Part shown: positions 54,688 through 63,850 of the stretch, one piece after another | Numbering within the stretch: position 1 is the first letter of the stretch | Layout: each line of letters begins with the position of its first letter | Assembly: GCF_000717345.1 (NCBI RefSeq) | Contig: NZ_JNZA01000013.1 | Span: forward strand, 1-64,000 | Length of the DNA: 64,000 nucleotides | Direction of reading: 5' to 3' | DNA from: Streptomyces lydicus | GTDB lineage: Bacteria; Actinomycetota; Actinomycetes; Streptomycetales; Streptomycetaceae | Notes under the pieces: model-generated | The model's input: only the letters and a program-made list of their open reading frames with translations | What the model was told of the DNA's origin: nothing | The model's database searches: none | Translations under genes and position numbers: made by a program

Positions 54688-57600
54688 ATGACCGACACCG
54701 GCCAGGTCCCGGGCGAGGGGCAGCCGGAGAACGCAGGCGGACATCCCGGGCAGCCGCAGCCGGCGGCCGCTCCCTCCCCTGCCGACGCCGGACCCACGGA
54801 GCTGCCGGGCATGGTGACCCCTCCGGGCGAATACCCCTATGTCGACCAGGCGGACGGCGTCGTCGAGGACGACGACCTGCTGCTGATGCCGGGCGCCCAG
54901 GGCGCCTGGAGCGAGCAGCCGGCGGCGCAGCCGTACCCGCAGCCGCAGGACACCCACCAGGGCGTGCCGTTCGACGCCACCGCCCAGGCGGCCACCGGCT
55001 TCGAGCCGCTGCCCGACCGGGCCGGTGACCACGAGAGCGGCGGCCGGGACTCCGGTTCCGTCGACCTCAGCGCCGTCCGCATCCCGCAGCCCGCGGCACC
55101 CCAGCAGCCGGACCGCGCCCGCGCGGCCGCGCCGCAGCAGCCGGACCCCGCCCGCACCGGCGCGCCCGCCCGCCGCCCGCTCCACATGGGCCCGCCGGTC
55201 CCCGACCCGACCAGCGGCGTGGTCCGTTCACTCGCCGACCGCGGCCCCGCGGACTCCCCGGCGCGGCACGCCGGCCCGCCGACCGGCGGCCCCGAATACT
55301 TCGACGCCCCCGCCGAGGCCCCCCAGGGTGCCGAGGCCGTGCCGGGCGCCCAGCCGCCCGCTGACCTGCCGTACGAGCAGGCCGCCGGCGAGGCGCCCGC
55401 CGACCGGCAGACCGTCCCGGCGTACGGCGAGCAGCAGCAGTACGGCGACCCGTCCTACGGCGGCCAGTTGTCCGCCGAGCAGACCTACGGGGCCGCCGGC
55501 CAGGGCCCGTTGCCCGGCCCGCAGCTCGGCGAGATCCCGTCCCAGATGCCGCCGTGGGGCGAGGCCCCGGCCCCGGCCGCCCAGGTCGCGGAAGCGGCTC
55601 CGGCCGCCCCGGTCGCGGAAGCGGCTCCGGCCGCCGGAGCAGCCCTGATGGCAGAAGCAGCGCAGGTCGCGGAGACCGCTCCGGTCGCCGAGCCGGGCAC
55701 GCCCGCCGAGGCCCTCGCACCCGCCGCCGAGGCCGCCGCGCAGGACACCGCCCTCCCGGCCGAGCAGCCGCAGCCGATGCCGCTGCCCCTGCCGGCGGAG
55801 GACGCCGCCGGGACCGTCGACGCCCCGGCCGCCGCCACGGACGCGGTGGAGACCGGCGCGGCGCCGGACGCCGCAGCGGCCCAGGACGCGCCGGCCGAAG
55901 CCCCGGTGGAGGCCCCGGCGCAGCCGCAGGACGCCGCGCCCCAGGACGTCGCCCCGCAGGACACCGCGGACGCCGCTGCTCCTGAGGCCGTCGCGGCCGA
56001 GGCCGCCGGTCCGCAGCAGGCCCCGGCCGTGCAGGCCGACGCCGAGCCGGTCCCCGCACCCGACGCCGCCGCGCAGGGAGCCGCCGCGGACGGCCCCCAG
56101 CAGCCCGACGGCCAGCAGCCCGCCGCTGACCAGGCCCCCGCCGCCACCGAGCCCCCGGCCACGGCCGAGACGGTCGCGGCGGAAGCGACCGCACCCGAGA
56201 CGGTTGCTCCCGAACCGGCCGCGCAGCCCGCACCCGAGCAGCCCGCCGCCCCGGCCGATGCGGCCCCCGCGCCGCAGGAGGCCCAGGCCCCCGCGCCGCA
56301 GGACGCCGACCAGCCGTCACCCGCCGGCGAGGCCGAGGCCGCCCCGGCGGACGCCGCCGACCGGCCGGCCGCCGAGGACCGGGCCGCACCCGAGGACACC
56401 GCCCCGGCCGAGACCGCCGCCCCCGCGGACGATGCGGCGGCCGCCGAGGCGCCCGCCCCCGCCGCCGAGGCCGCCCCGGCGCCCGTCGCCGCTCCGCAGG
56501 GCCCCGTCGCCCTGCCCGTGCCCGACGCCGCCGACGCGCCCGTTGAGCAGACGGTCATAGAGCCGCCCGAGGCGCAGCAACCGGCCGACGGGCAGCCGCA
56601 GCCCGGCGCCCCCGTGGACGCCGCAGGGCAGCAGACCGCCGAGGCGCCCGCACCGGAGCCCGAGCCCCGGGCCGCGGCCGCCCCGGCCGACGAGCAGCCC
56701 GTAACGGCCGGCGAGGACCTCCCCGCCGAGCCGGCCGCAGACGTGGAAGCGAGCACCGACGTGGCCCTGCCCGCCGAGGACGCCCCGGCCGACGACACCG
56801 CGGCCGCCCCGGCTCAGCCCGTGGCCGCCGACGACCCGGCCGCCACCGCGACGGAACCGGTCACCGTCCAGATCCCCGCCCAGGCGACCGGCGACCGGTC
56901 CGAGGACCGGGCCGCGGCGCCGGCCCCCGAGGACGGCACCGTCCCGCAGCCCGGCCCCGCCGACGGCGACCACCCCGCGGCGCCGGAGCCCCACGCCGGC
57001 ACCCCCCAGCAGCAGGACGCCACCGCGCTCGTCCAGCTCGGCGAGGACGCCCAGGACGACGAGCAGCCGCACGCCGCGCAGCAGCCTGCGGAGAACCTCG
57101 CCGCCGACGACCCGGCCGGCCCCCCCGGCTCCACCGCGGCCGCCGGGTACGACGACTCCGAGCGCGCCGCCGTGCACCGCGTGATGCGCGAGCGCCGCGA
57201 CATCCGCAACGGCTTCCGCAGCGACCCGATCCCCAACGAGGTGCTGCTGCGCGTCCTGGAGGCGGCCCACACCGCCCCCAGCGTCGGCCACTCCCAGCCC
57301 TGGGACTTCGTCGTCATCCGCTCCGCGGAGACCCGCGAGAAGATGCACCAGCTCGCCATGCAGCAGCGCGAGGCGTACGCCAAGTCGCTGCCCAAGGCGC
57401 GCGCCAAGCAGTTCCGCGAGCTGAAGATCGAGGCGATCCTCGAGACGCCGGTGAACATCGTCGTCACCGCCGACCCCACCCGCGGCGGCCGGCACACCCT
57501 CGGCCGGCACACCCAGCCGCAGATGGCCCCGTACTCCTCCGCGCTCGCCGTCGAGAACCTCTGGCTCGCGGCCCGCGCCGAGGGCCTGGGCGTCGGCTGG

Positions 57601-58866
57601 GTCAGCTTCTTCGACGAGCGGGAGATGGTCCGCGAGCTGGACCTGCCCGAACACCTCGAAGTCGTCGCCTACCTGTGCGTCGGATACGTCGACGAGTTCC
57701 CCGAGGAGCCCGAGCTGCTGCAGGCCGGCTGGTCCAAGCGCCGTCCGCTGTCCTGGGTCGTCCACGAGGAGACCTACGGCCGCCGCGCGCTGCCCGGCGA
57801 GAGCCCGCACGACCTCCTCCAGGAGACCCTGCAGGGCATCCGCCCGCTGGACGCCAAGGCGCTCGGCGAGGCGTGGGAGCGGCAGAAGCGGATGACCAAG
57901 CCCGCCGGGGCGCTGGGCATGCTGGAGATCATCTCCGCGCAGCTGTGCGGCCTGTCCCGCAAGTGCCCGCCGCCCATCCCGGAGCCGGCCGCCGTGGCGA
58001 TCTTCGCCGGCGACCACGGGGTGCACGCCCAGGGCGTCACCCCCTGGCCCCAGGAGGTCACCGGCCAGATGGTCGCCAACTTCCTGGGTGGCGGCGCGGT
58101 CTGCAACGCCTTCGCCAACCAGGTCGGCGCCGAGGTGTGCGTCGTGGATGTCGGCGTGGCGAGCGAACTCCCCGCCACCCCAGGGCTGCTGCCCCGCAAG
58201 GTCCGCGCCGGCACCGCCGACTTCACCGTCGGCCCGGCGATGACCCAGGAAGAGGTGCTCAAGGCGATCGAGGTGGGCATCGAGACCGCCCGTGACCTCG
58301 TGGCGGCCGGCAACAAGGCGCTGCTCACCGGTGAGATGGGCATCGCCAACACCACCACCTCCGCCGCGCTGATCGCCGTCTACACCGGCGTCGACCCGGT
58401 CGAGGTCACCGGCCGCGGCACCGGCATCAACGACGAGACCCACGCCCGCAAGGTCGATGTGGTCCGCCGCGCCCTGGAGCTCCACCAGCCCGACCCGGCC
58501 GACCCGATCGGCGTCCTCACCGCGATCGGCGGCTTGGAGCACGCGGCCATGGTCGGCCTGATCCTCGGCGGCGCGTCCCTGCGCACGCCGGTCATCCTGG
58601 ACGGGGTGAGCGCCGGCGCCGCCGCCCTGGTGGCCCGGGCCATCGCCCCCGAGGCGCTGGCCGCCTGCATCGCGGGTCACCGCAGCGCCGAGCCCGGCCA
58701 CGTCGCCGCGCTGAACAAGCTCGGCCTGCGCCCGCTCGTCGACCTCGATCTGCGCCTCGGCGAGGGCACCGGCGCCCTGCTGGCCCTCCCCGTCGTGCAG
58801 AGCGCGGCCCGCGCCATGCACGAGGTCGCCACCTTCGACTCCGCCGGAGTGACGGAGAAGAGCTGA
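54688..58866 (+). CDS. cobT: BluB-CobT fusion with an ~820-residue Ala/Pro-rich N-terminal region
   Basis: A 1392-residue protein. Residues 1 to about 820 are low-complexity Ala/Pro/Glu/Gln with almost no predicted fold. Residues about 825-1040 are a BluB-type nitroreductase fold (RAAVHRVMRERRDIRNGFRSDPIPNEVLLRVLEAAHTAPSVGHSQPWDFVVIR), which makes the lower ligand 5,6-dimethylbenzimidazole from FMN. Residues about 1045-1392 are CobT (IFAGDHGVHAQGVTPWPQEVT, GEMGIANTTTSAAL, GRGTGINDETHARK, ILGGASLRTPVILDGVSAGAAALVA, GHRSAEPGH), which attaches the base to a nicotinate ribotide. The fusion would channel the base. ATG at 54688. Within the N-terminus 27-bp repeats are visible. The length of the disordered part is unusual. 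Confidence 0.93.
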   Translation: MTDTGQVPGEGQPENAGGHPGQPQPAAAPSPADAGPTELPGMVTPPGEYPYVDQADGVVEDDDLLLMPGAQGAWSEQPAAQPYPQPQDTHQGVPFDATAQAATGFEPLPDRAGDHESGGRDSGSVDLSAVRIPQPAAPQQPDRARAAAPQQPDPARTGAPARRPLHMGPPVPDPTSGVVRSLADRGPADSPARHAGPPTGGPEYFDAPAEAPQGAEAVPGAQPPADLPYEQAAGEAPADRQTVPAYGEQQQYGDPSYGGQLSAEQTYGAAGQGPLPGPQLGEIPSQMPPWGEAPAPAAQVAEAAPAAPVAEAAPAAGAALMAEAAQVAETAPVAEPGTPAEALAPAAEAAAQDTALPAEQPQPMPLPLPAEDAAGTVDAPAAATDAVETGAAPDAAAAQDAPAEAPVEAPAQPQDAAPQDVAPQDTADAAAPEAVAAEAAGPQQAPAVQADAEPVPAPDAAAQGAAADGPQQPDGQQPAADQAPAATEPPATAETVAAEATAPETVAPEPAAQPAPEQPAAPADAAPAPQEAQAPAPQDADQPSPAGEAEAAPADAADRPAAEDRAAPEDTAPAETAAPADDAAAAEAPAPAAEAAPAPVAAPQGPVALPVPDAADAPVEQTVIEPPEAQQPADGQPQPGAPVDAAGQQTAEAPAPEPEPRAAAAPADEQPVTAGEDLPAEPAADVEASTDVALPAEDAPADDTAAAPAQPVAADDPAATATEPVTVQIPAQATGDRSEDRAAAPAPEDGTVPQPGPADGDHPAAPEPHAGTPQQQDATALVQLGEDAQDDEQPHAAQQPAENLAADDPAGPPGSTAAAGYDDSERAAVHRVMRERRDIRNGFRSDPIPNEVLLRVLEAAHTAPSVGHSQPWDFVVIRSAETREKMHQLAMQQREAYAKSLPKARAKQFRELKIEAILETPVNIVVTADPTRGGRHTLGRHTQPQMAPYSSALAVENLWLAARAEGLGVGWVSFFDEREMVRELDLPEHLEVVAYLCVGYVDEFPEEPELLQAGWSKRRPLSWVVHEETYGRRALPGESPHDLLQETLQGIRPLDAKALGEAWERQKRMTKPAGALGMLEIISAQLCGLSRKCPPPIPEPAAVAIFAGDHGVHAQGVTPWPQEVTGQMVANFLGGGAVCNAFANQVGAEVCVVDVGVASELPATPGLLPRKVRAGTADFTVGPAMTQEEVLKAIEVGIETARDLVAAGNKALLTGEMGIANTTTSAALIAVYTGVDPVEVTGRGTGINDETHARKVDVVRRALELHQPDPADPIGVLTAIGGLEHAAMVGLILGGASLRTPVILDGVSAGAAALVARAIAPEALAACIAGHRSAEPGHVAALNKLGLRPLVDLDLRLGEGTGALLALPVVQSAARAMHEVATFDSAGVTEKS
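55584..55637 (+). repeat. 27-bp tandem duplication in the cobT N-terminus
   Basis: Two adjacent 27-bp units starting GGTCGCGGAAGCGGCTCCGG at 55584 and 55611, encoding VAEAAPAAP twice and matching over about 25 bp. It shows that the Ala/Pro-rich region grows by slippage or unequal exchange. Confidence 0.7.
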
Positions 58867-58902
58867 CGCGGAGCGGCCGGAACCGGCCCGCCTCCGCATG
58901 AC

Positions 58903-58937
58903 CCCCGGCCCGCAGCCCCATAGGCTGTGGGCCGGGG
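58903..58937 (+). terminator. Terminator between cobT and the cysG-like gene
   Basis: Fifteen-bp arms CCCCGGCCCGCAGCC (58903-58917) and GGCTGTGGGCCGGGG (58923-58937) pair with a single G-U, 37 bp after the cobT stop. Confidence 0.7.
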
Positions 58938-59039
58938 CCGTACGCCTCCAGGGCAGTACCCTCGCCCTCAGCCGCTCCAGAGCCGCAGCGACTGAGCCGG
59001 TCTCGAACCCGCACCATTCGCACAAGGAGCCACACCGCC

Positions 59040-60278
59040 ATGGCCGAGCACGCCGCCGAACACGCCGCCTACCCCGTCGGACTGCGGCTGTCCGGCCGCC
59101 GGGTGGTCGTCCTGGGAGCCGGGCAGGTCGCCCAGCGCCGCCTCCCCTCGCTCGTCGCCGCAGGTGCGGACGTCCTCCTCATCTCCCCGTCCGCCACCCC
59201 GTCCGTCGAGGCGATGGCGGACGCCGGCGAGGTCCGCTGGGAGCGCCGCCGCTACCGCTCCGGTGACCTCGACGGCGCCTGGTACGCGCTGATCTCCACC
59301 GACGACCCGGAGGCCAACACCGCCGCCTCCCAGGAGGCCGAGGACCGCCGGGTGTGGTGCGTACGCGCCGACGACGCCGAGGCCGCCACCGCCTGGACCC
59401 CGGCCACCGGCCGCAGCGAGGGCGTCACCGTCGCCGTGCTCACCGGCCGCGACCCGCGCCGCTCGGCCGCGGTACGCGACGCCATCGTCGAGGGCCTGCG
59501 CGACGGCAGCATCGCCGCCCCGCACCACCGCCGCCCGCACACCCCCGGCGTGGCCCTGGTCGGCGGCGGCCCCGGCGACCCGGACCTGATCACCGTCCGC
59601 GGCCGCCGGCTGCTCGCCGAGGCGGACGTCGTCATCGCCGACCGGCTCGGCCCCCGCGATCTGCTCGCCGAACTCCCGCCGCACGTCGAGGTCATCGACG
59701 CGGCGAAGATCCCCTACGGCCGGTTCATGGCCCAGGAGGCCATCAACAACGCGCTGATCGAGCACGCCAAGGCCGGCAAGGCCGTGGTCCGTCTCAAGGG
59801 CGGCGACCCGTTCGTCTTCGGCCGCGGCATGGAGGAGGCGCAGGCGCTCGCCGAGGCCGGCATTCCCTGCACGGTCGTGCCCGGCATCTCCAGCACCATC
59901 TCGGTCCCCGGCGCCGCCGGCATCCCCGTCACCCACCGCGGCGTCGCCCACGAGTTCACCGTGGTCAGCGGCCACGTCGCCCCCGAGGACGAGCGCTCGC
60001 TGGTCGACTGGGCCGCGCTCGCCAAGCTGCGCGGCACCCTCGTCGTTCTGATGGGTGTGGAGAACAGCGGTGCCATCGCCGCCAAGCTCATCGAGCACGG
60101 CCGCCCCGCCGGCACCCCGGCCGCCGTCGTCCAGGAGGGCACCACGGCCGCCCAGCGCCGGGTCGACGCCACCCTCGCGACGCTCGGCGAGACGGTACGG
60201 GCCGAGGGCGTGCGGCCGCCCGCGGTCATCGTCATCGGCGACGTCGTCACCGTCGCCGCCGCCCCTACCGACAAGTAG
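59040..60278 (+). CDS. cobA: Uroporphyrinogen-III C-methyltransferase fused to a precorrin-2 dehydrogenase-like domain (CysG-like)
   Basis: A 412-residue protein. Residues about 10-165 are a siroheme-synthase N-terminal NAD-binding domain (LRLSGRRVVVLGAGQVAQRRLPSLVAAGADVLLISP). Residues about 168-410 are SUMT, which methylates uroporphyrinogen III at C2 and C7 to precorrin-2: VALVGGGPGDPDLITVRGRRLLAEADVVIADRL, VVRLKGGDPFVFGRGMEEAQAL and VPGISSTISVPGAAGIPVTHRG. It stands at the branch between cobalamin and siroheme (sulfite and nitrite reduction). The ATG at 59040 follows AAGGAG (59025-59030). The symbol cysG would be equally valid. Confidence 0.93.
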   Translation: MAEHAAEHAAYPVGLRLSGRRVVVLGAGQVAQRRLPSLVAAGADVLLISPSATPSVEAMADAGEVRWERRRYRSGDLDGAWYALISTDDPEANTAASQEAEDRRVWCVRADDAEAATAWTPATGRSEGVTVAVLTGRDPRRSAAVRDAIVEGLRDGSIAAPHHRRPHTPGVALVGGGPGDPDLITVRGRRLLAEADVVIADRLGPRDLLAELPPHVEVIDAAKIPYGRFMAQEAINNALIEHAKAGKAVVRLKGGDPFVFGRGMEEAQALAEAGIPCTVVPGISSTISVPGAAGIPVTHRGVAHEFTVVSGHVAPEDERSLVDWAALAKLRGTLVVLMGVENSGAIAAKLIEHGRPAGTPAAVVQEGTTAAQRRVDATLATLGETVRAEGVRPPAVIVIGDVVTVAAAPTDK

Positions 60279-60331
60279 CCGATCGGGTAGGCGGCATTGG
60301 AACCTCGACACCGACAAGGCACTATCTCCCC

Positions 60332-61156
60332 GTGGCAGAAATCATCACCGTCGACGACCCGGCCGACCCGCGGCTGGCCGACTACACCGGCCTGACCGAC
60401 GTCGAACTGCGGCGCCGGCGCGAGCCCGCCGAAGGACTCTTCATCGCCGAGGGCGAGAAGGTCATCCGGCGCGCCCGGCACGCCGGCTACGAGATGCGCT
60501 CGATGCTGCTCTCCTCGAAGTGGGTCGATGTGATGCGCGACGTCATCGACGAGGTCCCGGCCCCGGTCTACGCGGTCAGCCCGGACCTCGCCGAGCGGGT
60601 GACGGGCTATCACGTGCACCGCGGCGCGCTCGCCTCCATGCAGCGCAAGCCGCTGCCGCCGGCCGCCGAACTCCTCGCCGGCACCCGCCGCATCGTGGTC
60701 ATGGAAGCAGTCAACGACCACACCAACATCGGCGCGATCTTCCGCAGCGCGGCGGCGCTGGGCATGGACGCGGTGCTGCTCTCCCCGGACTGCGCGGATC
60801 CGCTCTACCGCCGCTCGGTGAAGGTCTCGATGGGCGCGGTGTTCTCCGTGCCCTACGCCCGCCTGGAGAGCTGGCCCCGGGACCTGTCCGCCGTACGGGA
60901 GGCTGGCTTCAAGCTGCTCGCCCTCACCCCCGCCGAGAAGGCGACCACCATCGACGAGGCCGCCCCGCACACCCTGGAGCGGGCGGCCCTGATGCTGGGC
61001 GCGGAGGGCGGCGGCCTCTCCACCGGTGCCCTGCGCGCCGCCGACGAGTGGGTCCGTATCCCGATGGCCCACGGCGTCGACTCCCTCAACGTGGGCGCCG
61101 CCGCCGCAGTGGCCTTCTACGCGGTGGCCACCGGCCGCCCCACGGGGGCTTCCTAG
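60332..61156 (+). CDS. TrmH/SpoU family rRNA 2'-O-methyltransferase
   Basis: A 274-residue SPOUT methyltransferase, second of the window. N-terminal segment LTDVELRRRREPAEGLFIAEGEKVIRRARHAGYEMRSML is the substrate-binding domain. Motif 1 is VVMEAVNDHTNIGAIFRSAAALGMDAVLLSP, motif 2 MLGAEGGGLSTGALRAADEWVRIPM and motif 3 VDSLNVGAAAAVAFYA. It probably modifies 23S rRNA or tRNA; target unknown. GTG at 60332, 54 bp after the cysG-like gene. Confidence 0.92.
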   Translation: MAEIITVDDPADPRLADYTGLTDVELRRRREPAEGLFIAEGEKVIRRARHAGYEMRSMLLSSKWVDVMRDVIDEVPAPVYAVSPDLAERVTGYHVHRGALASMQRKPLPPAAELLAGTRRIVVMEAVNDHTNIGAIFRSAAALGMDAVLLSPDCADPLYRRSVKVSMGAVFSVPYARLESWPRDLSAVREAGFKLLALTPAEKATTIDEAAPHTLERAALMLGAEGGGLSTGALRAADEWVRIPMAHGVDSLNVGAAAAVAFYAVATGRPTGAS

Positions 61157-61188
61157 CCAGGTGGGGCCAGGGGGCGGCGAGGGCTGAT

Positions 61189-61207
61189 GGGGCGGCAAAG
61201 CCGCCCC
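61189..61207 (+). terminator. Terminator-like hairpin after the rRNA methyltransferase gene
   Basis: GGGGCGGC (61189-61196), loop AAA, GCCGCCCC (61200-61207), 33 bp after the stop. The following 180 bp are runs of C and G between convergent genes, with several more short stems and no gene. Confidence 0.6.
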
Positions 61208-61384
61208 TCCGGCGGGAATAACCGCCCCCCACCGCCCCGTTGAGGCCCCGAAGGGGGCCCTCGCACCCCCTAGGGATTCTGTTCCCCCACCCCGTAGGGC
61301 CCGCCGCCCCCGGGACCCTTCCTCCGGGGGCCACCGTCCCCCAGGCCCCCTCCACCCCGTAAGACTCGCAAGACCCGCCCGTAC

Positions 61385-62764
61385 CTAGGGCCCCTCGGTG
61401 CTCCCGGCTGACCCCGCGCTCCCGGCCGACTCCGCGGTTCCCGACGAAGCGGATCCGGACGACGCGATCGGCACCGCCCGCTCCGTCCCCAGTCCGCGGG
61501 CGGGCCCCTGGCAGCCTTGCGCCGCCGCGATACCGAGCGCCACCAGCAGCGTCACCACGACGAACACGATGATCCGCTGGCGCAGCAGCCGCCGGTCGGG
61601 GCCCGGCCGCCGGCCGCCCGAAGCCGTGCGCACCGGGGTACGAGAACCGTTTCGCCCCGTCGGCCGCGAGGCCGGGACCCGCCCGGTGCTCCGCCCGCCG
61701 GTCCGCGGGTTCTTCCCCGTACCCGACGCCGGGCCGGCCGGCCGGGCCGCCGCGTCCCGCGGCACCGCCGGCCGGGACGGGTGCGAACGCGGCGCCGACG
61801 AGCCGGCCGTCCGCCGCTCGGTGCGCTGACGGGCGTACTCCTCGGCCCGCCGCCCGGTCGGCCGCTCCGACGGACGGCGCTCCGCGCGCGCCCAGCCGGC
61901 CCCGCCACCGGTGCCGTTCTCCAGGGGGCCGCCCGACAGACCGTGCGCCTCACGGGCCGCGATCTCCTTGAGCCGCAGCGACAGCGACAGGGTGCTGGGG
62001 CGGTCCGCCGGATCCTTCGCCAGACAGGACGCGAGCAGCGGCGCCAGCGCGTCCGGCACCCCGTCGAGATGCGCCTCCTCGTGGACGACCCGGTAGAGCA
62101 TGACCTCCGAACTGCCCTGTCCGAAGGGCGAGTCCGCGGTGCAGGCGTACGCGAGGGTGGCGCCCAGCGCGAAGATGTCGGTCGCCGGTGTCACGGCGGC
62201 GCCGCGCACCTGCTCCGGCGCCAGGAAGCCCGGCGAGCCGACGGCCGTACCGACGTGGGTCAGCGTGCTGGCGCCGGTCGCCCAGGCGATGCCGAAGTCG
62301 ATGATCCGAGGTCCCTTGGGGGACAGCAGGATGTTGGACGGCTTCAAATCGCGGTGCACCACGCCCGCGTCGTGGACGGCCAGCAGTCCCTCGGACAGCG
62401 CGGCCCCGATGGAGGCGACCTGCGCCGGGGACAGCGGGCCTTCCTCGTTGACCTTGTCGTGCAGCGAGGGCCCGGGGACGTACTGCGTGGCGAACCAGGG
62501 ACGGTCCGCGTCGAGGTCCGCGGCCACCAGCCGGGCCGTGCAGCCGCCGCGGATCCGCCGGGCCGCCGACACCTCGCGGGCGAACCGCGAGCGGAACTCC
62601 TGATCCTCCGCCAGGTCCGGCCGGATCACCTTCAGCGCCACCCGCTGCCCGCGCTTGTCCGAGCCGAGGTAGACCACGCCCATCCCGCCCGCGCCGAGCC
62701 GGCGGTGCAGCCGGAACGTCCCGACGACACGCGGGTCCTCGCGTCGGAGCCGCATCATCGCCAT
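61385..62764 (-). CDS. Membrane-anchored Ser/Thr protein kinase
   Basis: A 459-residue Hanks-type kinase. Kinase domain about 14-275: glycine loop LGAGGMGVVYLG, ATP lysine VALKVI, catalytic loop VVHRDLKPSNIL, metal motif IIDFGIAW and activation/P+1 segment GSPGFLAPEQVRG. A long Arg/Pro/Gly-rich juxtamembrane region (about 285-410) precedes a single transmembrane helix (RIIVFVVVTLLVALGIAAAQG) and a short Ser/Gly-rich external tail without PASTA repeats. ATG at 62764 (MAMMRL) or the internal ATG codons two and three positions later. Signal and targets are unknown. Confidence 0.92.
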   Translation of the reverse strand: MAMMRLRREDPRVVGTFRLHRRLGAGGMGVVYLGSDKRGQRVALKVIRPDLAEDQEFRSRFAREVSAARRIRGGCTARLVAADLDADRPWFATQYVPGPSLHDKVNEEGPLSPAQVASIGAALSEGLLAVHDAGVVHRDLKPSNILLSPKGPRIIDFGIAWATGASTLTHVGTAVGSPGFLAPEQVRGAAVTPATDIFALGATLAYACTADSPFGQGSSEVMLYRVVHEEAHLDGVPDALAPLLASCLAKDPADRPSTLSLSLRLKEIAAREAHGLSGGPLENGTGGGAGWARAERRPSERPTGRRAEEYARQRTERRTAGSSAPRSHPSRPAVPRDAAARPAGPASGTGKNPRTGGRSTGRVPASRPTGRNGSRTPVRTASGGRRPGPDRRLLRQRIIVFVVVTLLVALGIAAAQGCQGPARGLGTERAVPIASSGSASSGTAESAGSAGSAGSTEGP

Positions 62765-63393
62765 GTCCGTCCCCTACCTGCGGGGGGAGGCCCCTCCGCT
62801 GCCCAACCGTCTGACGTGGCACAGCTTACGGATTGACGGCTCACTGTGCTGAGAGGCCGCGCATGCGTCGGCGACCGGATTGTCAGTGGCGGGTGCGATC
62901 CTCGCGGTGTGGGAGGGAATCGGCCGCGGTACGGCCCGACTTCCTGTGCGACATCCCAATGTTCCGGCACAGAAGGGGGATTGGCGCCATGAAAGGTGAC
63001 GGACCGGGACGTCCGGTGATGCCGGTGCCCTGCCGCGGGCGCGCCCCGGGGCGGCGGGGACGGCGCGCCGCGGGACGGGGGCGGCCGCGCTCGGGGGAGT
63101 GGCCGAAGTGAGCGAGGTCACGCCGAGGTCATGGCGAGGGCGCCCGCGACGGCCCGTGGGGCCACGGCCGCGCCGGTTCCCCTGGGGGATGTCCCCAGGT
63201 ACCCGGTGCCCTCTCTCCACCCAGGGGAGTACGCGAGACACAGTGGCGTCATCCTCCTGGAGGCCGACCAATCGATACGACGGCATGACGCCCGTCGCCC
63301 GCCGCGTGCCTAGGGTTGTTCTCAAGCGGCGGGCGCAGCACTCGTCCCCCGAGGTCAGACGCCCGCCGCTCCGAACACGACGGGAGCGGGACG
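62765..63393. other. Intergenic region between kinase and small membrane protein
   Basis: About 630 bp. It holds the divergent promoter of the kinase gene, a low-confidence 40-codon basic open frame (62990-63112, ATG after AGAAGGGGGATTGGC, translating to MKGDGPGRPVMPVPCRGRAP and more) and a promoter-like TAGGGT (63311-63316) before the next gene. No family is recognised in the small frame. Confidence 0.45.
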
Positions 63394-63603
63394 ATGGATC
63401 GGATCTCAGGACGGACGGCCCTTCGGGTGCAGGGGCGCAGGTTCGCCTCAGTGCTCGGCGGCCACCAGTCCTCGGGAACCCGCCATCCCCTGGTCGCAGT
63501 GGCGATGGTGCTGCCGCTGGCGATCGTTCTCGCCGTGGTCTTCGGCGGCTGGGAAGCCGTCATCACACAGGCGTCGTCCGTGGTCGGATTGCTGGGGCGC
63601 TGA
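63394..63603 (+). CDS. Small single-helix membrane protein
   Basis: A 69-residue protein: a basic N-terminal half (MDRISGRTALRVQGRRFASVLGGHQSSG) followed by one long hydrophobic helix (HPLVAVAMVLPLAIVLAVVFGGWEAVI) and a short polar end. ATG at 63394 follows GGGAGCGGG (63381-63389). No family is recognised, but it has good codon bias, its own ribosome-binding site and a terminator after it. Confidence 0.6.
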   Translation: MDRISGRTALRVQGRRFASVLGGHQSSGTRHPLVAVAMVLPLAIVLAVVFGGWEAVITQASSVVGLLGR

Positions 63604-63692
63604 GCGGCGCCCCGGGCCCGGGAGAGCGGCCCGGGACGGGGACTCCGGCTGAATACCCCGTGGGGACGGGGGTGCGGCGGACGGCACGAACG

Positions 63693-63718
63693 GCCGGGCA
63701 TCTGGGGAGATGCCCGGC
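63693..63718 (+). terminator. Terminator after the small membrane protein gene
   Basis: Perfect 11-bp arms GCCGGGCATCT (63693-63703) and AGATGCCCGGC (63708-63718) with loop GGGG, followed by CTTCG. Confidence 0.75.
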
Positions 63719-63850
63719 CTTCGAGCGTTCCCGGCCGGTCACCGGGTCCCGCCGCCCCGCAGGGCGCGTACGATCCCGGATCGGGCCGCTCGGGCCCGCA
63801 GGACCGTCAGCGGCGCACCCGCCCGCGCCGCACCCGGGGGAGGGGACACC

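Noticed and set aside
55025..56798. Long open frames on both strands within the first part of cobT (Arg/Pro-rich and Ser/Ala/Gly-rich translations).
   Set aside because: They are shadows of the Ala/Pro-rich coding region in GC-rich DNA; the downstream BluB and CobT domains fix the true frame.
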